Shown: positions 45,765 through 55,151, numbered from the stretch's first letter. The stretch is DNA of 64,000 bases from Dyella japonica A8 (GCF_000725385.1 NZ_CP008884.1:2356001-2420000), one strand, 5' to 3'. Notes: a model not told the origin generated them from the letters alone. Program-made: numbers and translations.

Positions 45765-46013
45765 TCAATACTTGAGGTTGAGTTCCGGTATGCGTTCGCG
45801 ACTGGCCCAGTAGAGGTCCTGGAATTCTTCCTCGGTCAGCTCGTCGGGTGCATAGACGGCGACCGGATCCCACGTGTGATCGGTGGTCTGCGGCTGGCGC
45901 GGCCCGGCGCGGAGCGAAAACACGCGGCCATCGCGATCGAGCAGCTCGGGCGCTTCTTCAAGGTGTTCCGTCTGGCTGGTCTTGGCGTCGATCAGGAAAA
46001 TGGCGGAGATCAT
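45765..46013 (-). CDS. Small acidic protein, unknown function
   Basis: 82 residues, acidic, with D-E-L-T-E-E-E-F-Q-D-L-Y-W-A-S-R-E-R-I near the end. No family recognised. It starts 37 bases after the LysR gene stop on the same strand and is probably cotranscribed. Confidence 0.6.
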   Translation of the reverse strand: MISAIFLIDAKTSQTEHLEEAPELLDRDGRVFSLRAGPRQPQTTDHTWDPVAVYAPDELTEEEFQDLYWASRERIPELNLKY

Positions 46014-46050
46014 GCATGGGTCCTCGTGGGGGTGATGCTTGTACTTGCCT

Positions 46051-46995
46051 TCATGCGTCGCTGGCGGGCGTTGCGGGTGTCGCTGGGCTTGCTTCGTCCT
46101 CGTCGACCGCCAGGCGTTCCGCCAGGAAGTCGATCAGGTGTCGCACCGAAGGCAGCAAGCCGCGGCGGGAGGAAAACACGGCGTGCACCACGCCGACTTT
46201 GGGGGTCCACGCCGGCAGCAGTTCCACCACGCTGCCGTTCTTCAATGCGCCGGACACCACCATGCTCGGCAGTTGCACGATGCCGACGCCTTTGGCAGCA
46301 GCGGCAAGCAAGGCCAGCATGTCGTCGGTGACCATGCGCGGATCGTGATGAATCGATGCCTTCACGCCCTTCGGGCCGGTGAGCTCCCATACATGGATGC
46401 CGTTGGACGGGCTCAGGTCGATGGTGGGAAAGCAGCTGAGATCCGCCGGCACGTCGGGTGCACGCAGCGACGCCACCAGCGACGGCGACGCCACCAGCTT
46501 CCAGCTGCGCTCGGCGAAGATGCGCATGACCAGGTCGCTGTCTTCCAGCGGCGGCGGCCGGGCGCGGATGGCGACGTCGATGCCTTCCGCGATCACGTCC
46601 ACGCGGCGGTTGGTGGCCTCCAGCTGCAACTTCACCTTGGGATACTTCGTCAGGTAATCAGCAAGGATGTCGCTGACCCGTGCATGCAGCAGCCCGGTGG
46701 GGCAGGTCAGCCGGACCACGCCCTGCGGCTCCGCCCGCCGGTAGGCAATCGCTTCGTCAGCGGCTTCGGCCTCCACCAGCATGGCCTGGCAGTGCCGGTA
46801 GAACTCCTGTCCGATGTCCGTCACCGAGAAGTGGCGCGATGAGCGCTGGATCAGCTGCACGCCCAGCCGCTCCTCGAGCATGGCCACGCGCCGGCTCAGC
46901 TTCGATTTGGGAATAAGCAGCACGCGGCTGGCGGGCGCAAAGCCCTGATGCTCGACCACCTGGGCGAAGTAATACAGGTCGTTCAGGTCCCGCAT
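46051..46995 (-). CDS. LysR-family regulator (pirin-linked)
   Basis: 314 residues from the ATG at 46995-46993. Winged helix: L-Y-Y-F-A-Q-V-V-E-H-Q-G-F and K-S-K-L-S-R-R-V-A-M-L-E. The effector domain follows from ~92. The C-terminal tail is Pro/Ala/Thr-rich (S-P-A-T-P-A-T-P-A). It is divergent from the pirin gene, a common arrangement in which LysR controls pirin. Confidence 0.92.
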   Translation of the reverse strand: MRDLNDLYYFAQVVEHQGFAPASRVLLIPKSKLSRRVAMLEERLGVQLIQRSSRHFSVTDIGQEFYRHCQAMLVEAEAADEAIAYRRAEPQGVVRLTCPTGLLHARVSDILADYLTKYPKVKLQLEATNRRVDVIAEGIDVAIRARPPPLEDSDLVMRIFAERSWKLVASPSLVASLRAPDVPADLSCFPTIDLSPSNGIHVWELTGPKGVKASIHHDPRMVTDDMLALLAAAAKGVGIVQLPSMVVSGALKNGSVVELLPAWTPKVGVVHAVFSSRRGLLPSVRHLIDFLAERLAVDEDEASPATPATPASDA

Positions 46996-47124
46996 AACGG
47001 TCTGCCTGTCGTTCCATCGGTGGGACGCAAAGGATAAAAACTGCTGTCTACTGGGGGCATCGTTCCAAGCGTATCGTTCCCTGTCAATGGTGGCGGGCAT
47101 TCGGCCCGCCACGGGAGGGTCGCC

Positions 47125-47991
47125 ATGAAGAAGGTGTTAGGTGTCTACAGTGCTCCCCAGGGCCACTGGGTGGGCGACGGTTTTCCAGTCCGTTCGATCT
47201 TCAGCTACGACAGTCACGGGCAGCACGTTACCCCATTCCTGCTGCTCGACTATGCCGGTCCGGCCGTGTTCGAGCCGTCGGCCCGGCCGCGCGGCGTGGG
47301 GCAGCATCCGCACCGCGGCTTCGAGACCGTCACCATCGTCTACCAGGGCGAGCTGGAACATCGCGACTCGACCGGCGCGGGCGGCAAGATCGGCCCCGGC
47401 GACGTGCAATGGATGACGGCGGCCTCCGGCATCCTGCATGAGGAGTTCCACTCCACTGAATTCTCCCGCAAGGGTGGCGTGCTGGAGATGGTGCAGCTGT
47501 GGGTGAACCTGCCGGCCCGCGACAAGTTGTCCCCGCCGCGTTACCAGACCCTGCTCGACCAGGACATCCCGCTGGTCGATCTGCCGGAGGGCGCGGGCCA
47601 GGTTCGCGTCATCGCCGGCGATTACCTCGGTCATCGCGGGCCGGCGCAGACCTTCACGCCTATCAACGTGTGGGATCTCCGCCTGCAGCAGGGCCGCCAG
47701 GCGCAGCTGGATGTTCCGGAAGGCCACACCACGGCCCTGATCGTGCTGCATGGTGCCGTGCAGGTGAATGGCGCCACCACTGTCCGCGATGCCCAGATGG
47801 TGATGCTTGAACGCAATGGCACCGGCGTGCTGCTTGACGCGCAAAGCGACGCCACCGTACTGCTGCTGAGCGGCGAGCCCATCGACGAGCCCGTTGTCGG
47901 CTATGGCCCGTTCGTGATGAACACGCGCGAGGAAATCGACCAGGCCATCAAGGACTTCAACAGCGGCCGCTTCGGGCAGATGCCCCGCTGA
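47125..47991 (+). CDS. Pirin-family bicupin protein
   Basis: 288 residues with two cupin domains. Metal-site residues: H-P-H-R-G-F-E-T near 58 (two His), then H-E-E-F-H-S near 102 with the third ligands. The signature G-D-V-Q-W-M-T-A-A-S-G-I-L-H-E-E is typical. Bacterial pirins can have quercetinase activity or bind metabolic enzymes; the role here is unknown. The stop codon lies within a hairpin. Confidence 0.93.
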   Translation: MKKVLGVYSAPQGHWVGDGFPVRSIFSYDSHGQHVTPFLLLDYAGPAVFEPSARPRGVGQHPHRGFETVTIVYQGELEHRDSTGAGGKIGPGDVQWMTAASGILHEEFHSTEFSRKGGVLEMVQLWVNLPARDKLSPPRYQTLLDQDIPLVDLPEGAGQVRVIAGDYLGHRGPAQTFTPINVWDLRLQQGRQAQLDVPEGHTTALIVLHGAVQVNGATTVRDAQMVMLERNGTGVLLDAQSDATVLLLSGEPIDEPVVGYGPFVMNTREEIDQAIKDFNSGRFGQMPR

Positions 47992-48002
47992 TGTCAGCGG
48001 GG
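47983..48002 (+). terminator. Hairpin overlapping the pirin stop codon
   Basis: Arms CCCCGCTGA (47983-47991) and TCAGCGGGG (47994-48002), two-base centre. No T-run. Confidence 0.45.
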
Positions 48003-48010
48003 TATCCCAG

Positions 48011-48157
48011 GCGTTCCCGCACCGCGATGACGCGTCGTCATGGGCCGATGCCCGTAGGCAGGACTGGCAGCGCAAGGACGCCGTGGCGGCCTTCATGAAC
48101 CTCTTCATCGAAACCGGCGGCACGGCAGGCCTGCCGTTCTCCTACGACAAGGAATGA
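48011..48157 (+). pseudogene. Possible C-terminal gene remnant
   Basis: The frame after the pirin gene reads K-D-A-V-A-A-F-M-N-L-F-I-E-T-G-G-T and then L-P-F-S-Y-D-K-E before a TGA. It looks like an ordered protein end, but the region upstream has no good start codon and continues into the pirin gene in another frame. Probably a remnant of a lost gene; the parent family is not recognised. Confidence 0.35.
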
Positions 48158-48165
48158 CGGCACGA

Positions 48166-48199
48166 TCCGCAGAAGGAGCCTTCGCGCTCCTCCTGCGGA
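48166..48199. terminator. Candidate bidirectional terminator between pirin and copper receptor genes
   Basis: Arms TCCGCAGAAGGAG (48166-48178) and CTCCTCCTGCGGA (48187-48199) with one mismatch; eight-base loop. It lies in a convergent gap. Confidence 0.6.
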
Positions 48200-48269
48200 C
48201 GGTCGTTTCCTGTTCCGCGCCTGTCGCACAAGGATGCTGTCGACGACAGGCGGCCAGGAAGTCAGCCCG

Positions 48270-50372
48270 TCAAAGCCTGGTGTCCAGCTTGATCCACAGC
48301 GTGCGGCCCGGTTCGTTCACGCGGGTGGTGTTGACGTAACCCGCCAGGCCCGCGCTCGCTGCGTTCACGTGCTCGGCATACGTCTTGTTGAACACGTTGT
48401 CGATACCGGCGCTCAGCGTGAAGCGTCGATCGATGCGGTAGGCGCCATTCAACGAGAGCACGCCAAAGCCGGCGCTGGGGCCGATGTCCTGGCCCACGAT
48501 ATTGCCCTCGCCCGTTGCCACGCGGTGCTGGGCGGCTGCCACGCGCCATAGCGCGCCGACCGACCATGCGGTGGCTTCGTAGGTCAGCCCCAGACGTGCT
48601 TCGAAAGGAGGCATCTGCGGCAGCGGGCGATCTTCCGTGCGATTCTCGCCCCAGGCGTAGGAGAACGTGGCATCGGCTTTCCAGTGATCGGTGAGCGCAT
48701 AGCTGGCGCCCGCCTCGCCTCCGGCGATGCGCGCCTGCACGTTGCTGGCGTAGCCGACATTCATCGACGTGACGGGGTAGTGCATCAGGATGAAGTCGTT
48801 GACGACGCCCGCATAGGCGGACACCCAGGCCTTCACGCGGTCGTCGTGGTACTGCATGCCGACATCCAGCTGCGTGGTGCGCTCGGGTTGCAGTGTGCGG
48901 AAGCTGGCGAGCGTGCTTTGCACATGTTGGCCGAAGAGTTCCCAGTAATCGGGAAAACGTTCCACATGGCCGACGCCGGCGTAGAACGTGGCCGGTTGTG
49001 TCGACAGGTCGCGCTCGTAGCGCACGAAACCCGAGGGCAGGGTATCGCTGCGATCGGCGGCTACCCGCGTCGGTGCCATGGGCATGTGACCCATGCCGCC
49101 CATGCCAGCCGTGTGGCCACCGCCTTCATCCAGCAGGTAGCCGCGCGTTTGCGCACGGTCGACGCGGATGCCGGATACCAGCCGCTGTGATGGTGCGAAC
49201 GTCCAGCGCGCCTCGGCGAACGCACCGATGTCCTGCAGGCGCGCGTCACGCGTGCGCGGCTTGTCCTTGTAGTAGCCCATCCTGCTGCCCGGAGGACCGC
49301 CCATGCGGCTGGTATGAACGCTGACGGAGCCGTCCATGCCCGCGTCCAGTTCCAGGGCGTCGTCCCAGCGCCAGGTACCCACGGCGCGGCCCCCGGACGT
49401 GCGGCGATCCACGTCGGATGCCATGGCCATGGGCATCATGCTGGAGGGGTCGGGTTTGCGCAGCGTGTAGTTGTCCATGACGTGGTCGGCGTAGTTGGTG
49501 TACGCCAGCACGTCGAGCTTGTCCCAATGCGGGGTGAGGTGCTCCTGCGTCCACTTGAGGGCCGCGCTTTCGCGCAGGAACTGGGCGCCATCCATGCCGC
49601 TGAACGCGTAGGCGGCATCACCATTGCCCTTGCCAGCGGTGAGTTCCACCCGCGTGTCGTCGTTTGGCGTCCAGCCGACGGTGGCATCGGCATTCCAGCG
49701 GTCATACTGCGAATGCACGCGGTTGCCGTCGCCATCCTTGTAGTCCTGCGAGTGCGTGTGGTTGGCGCTGAGTCCGATGTAGCCCGTGGCGTCGCCCGCG
49801 CGCAGATCCAGGTTCTGGTCGTTGCGCCCGGCGGTGCCGAACAGCACGCTGGCATCACCATCGAGCGAGGCTTGGGTGTAGCGCTTGAACTCGCGGTCGA
49901 ACAGAACGACGCCAGCGGAATTGCCCGGCCCATAGAGCACGGTTTCCGGCCCCTTGATGACGGTGACGCGATCGTAGAGCTGCGGCGCGATATAGGCGGT
50001 GGGCGGATCCATGCGCGACGGGCAGCCGCCGGCGATCATGCCGCCGTCCACCAGAATGTTCAGTCGCGAGCCGCTCATGCCGCGGAGCAAGGGATCGCCG
50101 TTGCTGCCACCCTTGCGGATGGTGGAGAAGCCCGGGATGCCCTTGAGGAAGTCCGCGCCATCGCTGGCCGGAACCGGCTGGCGCGGTTTCTTTGGATCGG
50201 TAATCACCATGAGTGGGCTGTCCTGCATGATGGCGGTGACCACGACGGGGGGAAGCGTCTTGGAGTCGATGGCGGCGACGTCATCAGCATGGACGCTGGC
50301 GGCGAAGGCCTGACTCAGGGCGAAGGCAAGCGCACAGCGCGCGGCTGAAGCGTGAGGGGAGGTCCGGGACAT
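48270..50372 (-). CDS. oprC: TonB-dependent copper receptor
   Basis: 700 residues. Signal peptide (L-A-F-A-L-S-Q-A-F-A-A-S-V-H-A-D). A plug domain (~40-160) has D-P-L-L-R-G-M-S-G-S-R-L and P-E-T-V-L-Y-G-P-G-N-S-A-G-V; the 22-strand barrel follows. Extracellular loops are rich in Met and His: S-S-M-M-P-M-A-M and H-T-A-G-M-G-G-M-G-H-M-P-M. This is the OprC/NosA type that takes up copper ions. The C-terminus ends D-T-R-L, without terminal Phe. It is downstream of the DUF2946 gene on the same strand. Confidence 0.92.
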   Translation of the reverse strand: MSRTSPHASAARCALAFALSQAFAASVHADDVAAIDSKTLPPVVVTAIMQDSPLMVITDPKKPRQPVPASDGADFLKGIPGFSTIRKGGSNGDPLLRGMSGSRLNILVDGGMIAGGCPSRMDPPTAYIAPQLYDRVTVIKGPETVLYGPGNSAGVVLFDREFKRYTQASLDGDASVLFGTAGRNDQNLDLRAGDATGYIGLSANHTHSQDYKDGDGNRVHSQYDRWNADATVGWTPNDDTRVELTAGKGNGDAAYAFSGMDGAQFLRESAALKWTQEHLTPHWDKLDVLAYTNYADHVMDNYTLRKPDPSSMMPMAMASDVDRRTSGGRAVGTWRWDDALELDAGMDGSVSVHTSRMGGPPGSRMGYYKDKPRTRDARLQDIGAFAEARWTFAPSQRLVSGIRVDRAQTRGYLLDEGGGHTAGMGGMGHMPMAPTRVAADRSDTLPSGFVRYERDLSTQPATFYAGVGHVERFPDYWELFGQHVQSTLASFRTLQPERTTQLDVGMQYHDDRVKAWVSAYAGVVNDFILMHYPVTSMNVGYASNVQARIAGGEAGASYALTDHWKADATFSYAWGENRTEDRPLPQMPPFEARLGLTYEATAWSVGALWRVAAAQHRVATGEGNIVGQDIGPSAGFGVLSLNGAYRIDRRFTLSAGIDNVFNKTYAEHVNAASAGLAGYVNTTRVNEPGRTLWIKLDTRL

Positions 50373-50526
50373 GATGCAAATTCCTTGGATACGGCGCCGG
50401 CTGCCGGGTCTTCCGCAGGCACAGCGAAGCCGGCGCGTGCTGGCGCAAGAGCGCCGCGCACACGGGGACGGGCCGACGACACCGGTCGTCAGCGGGCGTG
50501 GGTAGGGAGCAGGGAGGTGCGTTCGC

Positions 50527-50928
50527 TCAGGTGGTGGCGAAGACGCTCACGGGGCGCGTCGGCGGCCCGCGCGCGGGCTGGCGCCACACGTGGACGGTGG
50601 TGATGCTGCGGCCTGTAAGCGGCGTGGCTGCGGGCGCAGCCGGGGCGGGCGGAACGGAAAACACCACCGTGCCACCCAGCGCCGTGCCATGCGATACCAG
50701 CACGCAGTAGGCGCACGCATCGAGCGCGTCGGCGTGGCGGTGATCATTCGGACGAGGCGAGTCGTTGTGCGCGTGGTCGTCACACATCTCGCCCATGGCC
50801 GCGGCCATGGATGGCGTTGAGGTGATCCGGGACAGGCTGGGCGCAACCACCAGCAGGCCTATCGCCAACATGGCGAGCCAAGCGACCATTTTTCGCCGGG
50901 CGCGTCCGCGAACCATGCTAACTCCCAC
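50527..50928 (-). CDS. DUF2946-family protein (copper-linked)
   Basis: 133 residues. One membrane helix (V-A-W-L-A-M-L-A-I-G-L-L-V-V-A-P) and then a metal-like stretch M-G-E-M-C-D-D-H-A-H-N-D and D-A-C-A-Y-C-V-L-V-S-H. DUF2946 genes usually lie beside copper uptake genes. The membrane topology and His/Met/Cys-rich segment suggest copper sensing or handling. Function not proven. Confidence 0.82.
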   Translation of the reverse strand: MGVSMVRGRARRKMVAWLAMLAIGLLVVAPSLSRITSTPSMAAAMGEMCDDHAHNDSPRPNDHRHADALDACAYCVLVSHGTALGGTVVFSVPPAPAAPAATPLTGRSITTVHVWRQPARGPPTRPVSVFATT

Positions 50929-51136
50929 AAGAACTTGCGGAATGATGCCATGGTCGCCCAGTCAGCATGGGCATGGATGCTGTGGCAAATCGACACGCGA
51001 GTGGTATCGACACGCGGCCCATGACGCGGAGGTCGAGGTTTTCGTCCGCGGTTTCACCACCACCGGCCGGGCACGCGGGTGAGCCCGTGACCGACCGGCG
51101 GCTGGCCTTGTCATGCGCGGTGCGAGCAGTAGCGCT

Positions 51137-51340
51137 CTATTGCGTGCGCAGCACGCCGTCGCCAATGCCCAGGCACAATCGCCATCTCGCGATGACGCGT
51201 TTTGCACGGGTGACTGGGGTTTGGTGGGTATCCGAGGCGGGGCGAGGTGCCGCCGGAGGTAATCCAGCCAGTCGCCGCAGCAGCGACAGGTCGGTGATGT
51301 GGCCATGCAGTTGCAGAAGATCAACCCATGGCGACGGCAT
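51137..51340 (-). CDS. Small conserved-looking ORF overlapping the GST gene
   Basis: 67 residues from the ATG at 51340-51338: V-D-L-L-Q-L-H-G-H-I-T-D-L-S-L-L-R-R-L-A, then a Pro-rich part and a basic C-terminus. It overlaps the end of the GST gene by 20 bases in another frame. The helical start looks like real protein; no family recognised. Confidence 0.4.
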   Translation of the reverse strand: MPSPWVDLLQLHGHITDLSLLRRLAGLPPAAPRPASDTHQTPVTRAKRVIARWRLCLGIGDGVLRTQ

Positions 51341-51992
51341 GAGCCACTCCCGTGATGGTGGATGACGCAGGCACCTGATCGACCGTATCGCCATGGAAGG
51401 CCGTGGCCCGCATCGACTCGCGCGAACACAGCGCTGCGTACCAGGCGGCAAGGCGGGGACGTCTGTGCTGGAAATCATGGATGTTGCGGAAGGCGATCCA
51501 ATCCAGCGCCGTGGCCAGCGCGATATCGCCGATGTCCACGTCGTTGCTGTCTTCGACGTTCTGCTCCAGGTAATCGCACGAGGCGATGACCTTCTGCAGT
51601 TGGCCTTCGAGCAACGGCGCCCAGCGCAGCGTTTCCGGGCGTCGCGTGGCTTCCCACCGCACCGCAATGCCTGCATCCGCCAGCCCCGTGGCGATGGCCT
51701 GGTGGCGCAAGGCGCGAAAGCGCCGGGCAGGGGATGACGGGATCAGCCTGCGGCCCTCGTGCAGGCCGTCCAGGTACTCGCAGATCACGGCGGAATCGAA
51801 CAGCGCCGTCCGGTCATCAGCGATCAGCACCGGTACCTTGCCCAGCGGATTGAGCGCGAACACTTCTTCGTTGCGCAGCGTGGGGCTGGTTTCGTGGTGG
51901 ATCACGTCGAGCCGGTCCGCAAGCCCCGCCTCGTGCGCGAACACCAGGACCTTCCGTGCGTACGGCGAATGGGATTGGTAAAGAAGCTTCAT
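51321..51992 (-). CDS. Glutathione S-transferase family protein
   Basis: 223 residues. Thioredoxin-like N-terminal domain: S-H-S-P-Y-A-R-K-V-L, L-G-K-V-P-V-L and F-D-S-A-V-I-C-E-Y-L-D (glutathione-binding Ser). The helical C-terminal domain has V-D-I-G-D-I-A-L-A-T-A-L-D-W. No Cys at the catalytic position; Ser is likely used. It is divergent from the Lrp gene, with 122 bases between. Confidence 0.9.
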   Translation of the reverse strand: MKLLYQSHSPYARKVLVFAHEAGLADRLDVIHHETSPTLRNEEVFALNPLGKVPVLIADDRTALFDSAVICEYLDGLHEGRRLIPSSPARRFRALRHQAIATGLADAGIAVRWEATRRPETLRWAPLLEGQLQKVIASCDYLEQNVEDSNDVDIGDIALATALDWIAFRNIHDFQHRRPRLAAWYAALCSRESMRATAFHGDTVDQVPASSTITGVAHAVAMG

Positions 51993-52114
51993 CGGGAGCC
52001 CGCTCTCTGCGTGGTGGTTTGAGTGGGCTATGCTAGGTTTCGCCCACGCGGGCAGCCCGCAACTACGGGCGGCATAACGCGTCTTTTCCCCGCATCCCCT
52101 GGGCCTTGTGCACG

Positions 52115-52591
52115 ATGACCAGCGAACTGGACAAACTTGACCGCCGCATCCTCGCCATCGTCCAGAAGGACGCCCGTCGCCCCGCCGAACTGATCGGCGC
52201 GGACGTCGGCCTGTCCGCCTCCGCCGTGCAGCGACGCATGGCCCGCCTGCGCGAGGAAGGCGTCATCACCGCCGAGGTCGCACTGGTCGATCCACGCCGC
52301 GCCGGCCGGCCATTGACCATGATTGTCGACGTGGAAGTGGAACGCGAACGCCCCGAACTACTCGCCAGCCTCAAGCAATGGATCGCCACCGAACCGTGCA
52401 TCCAGGAGGCGTGGTACGTCACCGGAGCAGGCGACTACGTGCTCATCGTCTCGGCACGCGACGTCGATGATTTCGAAGCATTGATGCAACGGCTGGTGGC
52501 GGAGAACGCCAACGTGCGGCGGTTTCAGACGCGCGTGGCGTTGAGTACGTTGAAGCGGGGCATGCTGGTGCCGATGGACCCGCTTTCCTGA
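52115..52591 (+). CDS. Lrp/AsnC-family regulator
   Basis: 158 residues from the ATG at 52115. N-terminal HTH: L-D-K-L-D-R-R-I-L-A-I-V-Q-K-D-A-R and S-A-S-A-V-Q-R-R-M-A-R-L. C-terminal RAM domain from ~70, with V-T-G-A-G-D-Y-V-L-I-V and F-Q-T-R-V-A-L-S-T-L-K. It likely controls the divergent GST or itself in response to an amino acid. Confidence 0.92.
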   Translation: MTSELDKLDRRILAIVQKDARRPAELIGADVGLSASAVQRRMARLREEGVITAEVALVDPRRAGRPLTMIVDVEVERERPELLASLKQWIATEPCIQEAWYVTGAGDYVLIVSARDVDDFEALMQRLVAENANVRRFQTRVALSTLKRGMLVPMDPLS

Positions 52592-53319
52592 GCGATGGCC
52601 TGGTTCTCTGCGGATACATCGAACCTTCGCTCAAAACGATGACGCCCCAGGCTGAGCGCATGTGACCGAAAAAAAGTGGGCCTTGATCCTGGACTTGCCA
52701 GCTTTCGGCTCGCTCGGGAGCGTTGCCTTTGGGGTGCATTGTCGGCCAGTTGGTCAAGTCCGCTCCCGACCCAACGCGCCCCCCGATCAACGTTGCCCGG
52801 ATGAAGCGCAGCGAGAATCCGGGTGGCCGTGCGAGGTCGATCCAGTTAAGCCAAGACATAATCGTGGGTTGCTCCATGCACGCCTGTGAGCGTTTCGCGG
52901 CGTGACCCCAGATGGCGCCGTCGGCTCCATTTGGGCTACATGCACAACACCTGTCATTCCGGCGCATGCCGGAGACGCGTCACAACAGCCGAAGGCTGGT
53001 CATCCTGCGCGCTGTTGAGCACCGTGGTGACGGGATCGTTGCGGTACTAAATGGTGTTCATGGCCGCGGGGGAAGCTGTTGAGGCTGACCTTGAAGCTGA
53101 GGGATGACGTGAACGTATTCAGCCCGGTCAGTCGGTACGGCTATGCGAGCGAAGAGGCGCGATGACGTCGGGGGTTTGGCAGGCCACCTTCGCGCGTCGC
53201 GGGTATTGGCAGCTAATCACCAGGGGAATGCTTGCAAATGGCCAGGACTCGCAAATCTAAGCATTTTCTTATTGAGCACACATTCCCTATGACTAGACTC
53301 CTACAAACCTGATAGCCGA
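52592..53319. other. 728-base gene-poor region at the border of the adhesin locus
   Basis: No supportable gene. Local composition becomes less GC-rich near 53220-53320. A weak promoter-like pair, TTGAGC (53272-53277) and TAGACT (53294-53299), precedes the ORF at 53320. Confidence 0.4.
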
Positions 53320-54336
53320 ATGTATTCGGTCCCACGTCAATCACCATCTGGCGGTGTGTGCGAAAGTTTCATGGCGTTATCGATGAAGTTTCTGCCGCGC
53401 ATCCCGGGGCGATTCATGCCCGATGCCTTCGATATCAGAGCGCGGGCTTCGCGTGATCGTTGTGATCACCATGCGGGCCTATGGAGCAGCACCGGAAGGT
53501 GGCGATCCATCACCGCCTTTGCGTCAGTCGAGAAGCTAAGGTTAAAGATCATGATGTCGTGGAAAGTGCGTATTGATGGTCCGAGTGGCGATGACCATGC
53601 CACGCGTAACGTGGGTTCTTCAGGTATGCCGGGGCATGCGACGCCGACGGATATCTTTGACCTGACCAGTGCCCAGTACGCGTCGACCTTTGGTAGTGAT
53701 TCGGAAGTGCGAGCTAAAGCACTCGCCATCTATTACGCGATGATGAGCGGGACGCACCAGGCATCGCCGCCATTTAGCGATCGCATGCGTCTGATGAAAG
53801 ATCAGGATGATCGTGCGCTGTTGCTTCATGTGGCCATTCGAGGGGCAGAGGTGCCTACGCGGGCAGCGGCGCTGGCCCGGCTGGAGAGGGAGCTGAAAAT
53901 GGCTCCGCCAAGGTCGGACACATCGAATGTCGACACCCCATCGAGCTCGGTGCGCGCGCGTTCCGCGCTTCGGCGGTCCATCGTAACGGTGGTGCATGAG
54001 ATCGAACATGATCTCTCGGCAGGTCAAATGCTGGACGTGTGCGAACGAACCGAAGAGCTGGGCCGGCTCGTTGGCGAGTGGCCGTCCCGGTGGCCATTGC
54101 CAGGGTGCGTATCGCGTGTTTGCCGCCTGCTTCAGGGGGCGGATGTCCACGAGCGGCTGACTGAGATCCATGCCCGCGTGATGAGCTTCAACCTTGTATG
54201 CAACTTCGGCAATGAGATGGCCAGTACGTGGTGGGAGCAGTCTGGGTTCGTCCGTCTCGCACTGAACGCGGTTCCCTCCGATGGCAGCGACAGCTCTACA
54301 GGGTCCGCAGACGGTGCAAAGCCGCCGTTACATTGA
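53320..54336 (+). CDS. Orphan protein of unknown function
   Basis: Open frame of 338 residues; the true start may be the Met at 53551, giving 261 residues (M-M-S-W-K-V-R-I-D-G). The C-terminal ~230 residues look like an ordered helical protein: A-L-A-I-Y-Y-A-M-M-S, A-A-A-L-A-R-L-E-R-E-L and A-L-R-R-S-I-V-T-V-V-H-E. No signal peptide, membrane helix or family motif. It is less GC-biased than neighbours on its left and stands upstream of the giant adhesin, so horizontal origin is possible. Confidence 0.5.
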   Translation: MYSVPRQSPSGGVCESFMALSMKFLPRIPGRFMPDAFDIRARASRDRCDHHAGLWSSTGRWRSITAFASVEKLRLKIMMSWKVRIDGPSGDDHATRNVGSSGMPGHATPTDIFDLTSAQYASTFGSDSEVRAKALAIYYAMMSGTHQASPPFSDRMRLMKDQDDRALLLHVAIRGAEVPTRAAALARLERELKMAPPRSDTSNVDTPSSSVRARSALRRSIVTVVHEIEHDLSAGQMLDVCERTEELGRLVGEWPSRWPLPGCVSRVCRLLQGADVHERLTEIHARVMSFNLVCNFGNEMASTWWEQSGFVRLALNAVPSDGSDSSTGSADGAKPPLH

Positions 54337-54712
54337 GCCATCAAGCGCTGAAGGGTGTCATGGTGATATCTGCTTTTGTCTTTTTTCGTTGGCATGGTTA
54401 TCGATCTGGTGCTTTCACGGCTATGGATGCTTTGGTCTAGCGCAGCAATCAGCGATAGCTACGGTTGGCGCGAGTTCGCCGGCTATCCAATATCTTCCCG
54501 ACGTCTGTTGCGCCACACATGTGAGGCGGTAAGGTTCGTCACCTCGCGAGTATGCATAGGCATCAGCGCTGAGAACGTGCTGACTAGATCCCGGGTTCGT
54601 CAAGTAGAGCGAAGCGAGATTGGCGCTGGCTGATCTTCCTTCCTGACGTGATTTAAGCGCGGCCACCTTTTCAAAGTGGCTCGAACGCTATCGCCGATAG
54701 ATGGTTTTGCCA
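54337..54712. other. 376-base stretch without supportable gene
   Basis: Short frames only (one of 85 residues at 54376 with a hydrophobic start but no ribosome site). Moderately AT-rich. Confidence 0.35.
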
Positions 54713-54976
54713 TCACCAGGCTTGCTCAGGCGTCTGCAAAGATAGTGTCCAGCGCAGGTTCACGCCTTCGATTCTTTTCGCAATCTCTTCGATAGGTACG
54801 GACAGGAGGCGGTCGACAGGCTTCGCTTGCTCGAGCGCTTCCGCTATCGATGACTGAAACGACTCATGTTTGTTGTGGCGATGATGAGAAAAGCGAACAC
54901 GCTTTAAGCCATTTTGGCTGGCGATTGCGAAGTAAGAATGCTCTGAGATTTCGGGCAATTTCTTGATTAAGTCCAA
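54713..54976 (-). CDS. Small orphan protein or fragment
   Basis: 87 residues with a TTG as the only available start (54976): D-L-I-K-K-L-P-E-I-S-E-H-S-Y-F-A-I-A and S-I-A-E-A-L-E-Q-A-K-P-V. The sequence looks like folded protein, but the frame stays open upstream without an ATG, so it could be a fragment. No family recognised. Confidence 0.4.
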   Translation of the reverse strand: MDLIKKLPEISEHSYFAIASQNGLKRVRFSHHRHNKHESFQSSIAEALEQAKPVDRLLSVPIEEIAKRIEGVNLRWTLSLQTPEQAW

Positions 54977-55151
54977 GCGAAAACAAATCCGAAAATTTTT
55001 TGAGAAGCCCCTGATGTTTCCCCTCTGTGGCCGTCGCTAACCTTGCGGCAGGGAACTTTTCTTTTTTGGTTTTGGCGGCTCAGCTCAGGCGCTTCTCGAG
55101 TGTCTTCGGGTTACTGAGTTTTCTCGGCGTTTTCTCTCGGACTTTGATTCC

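Noticed and set aside
53272..53299. PIP-box or type III effector promoter before the orphan ORF
   Set aside because: No TTCG pair at the required spacing; only a weak promoter-like pair is present.
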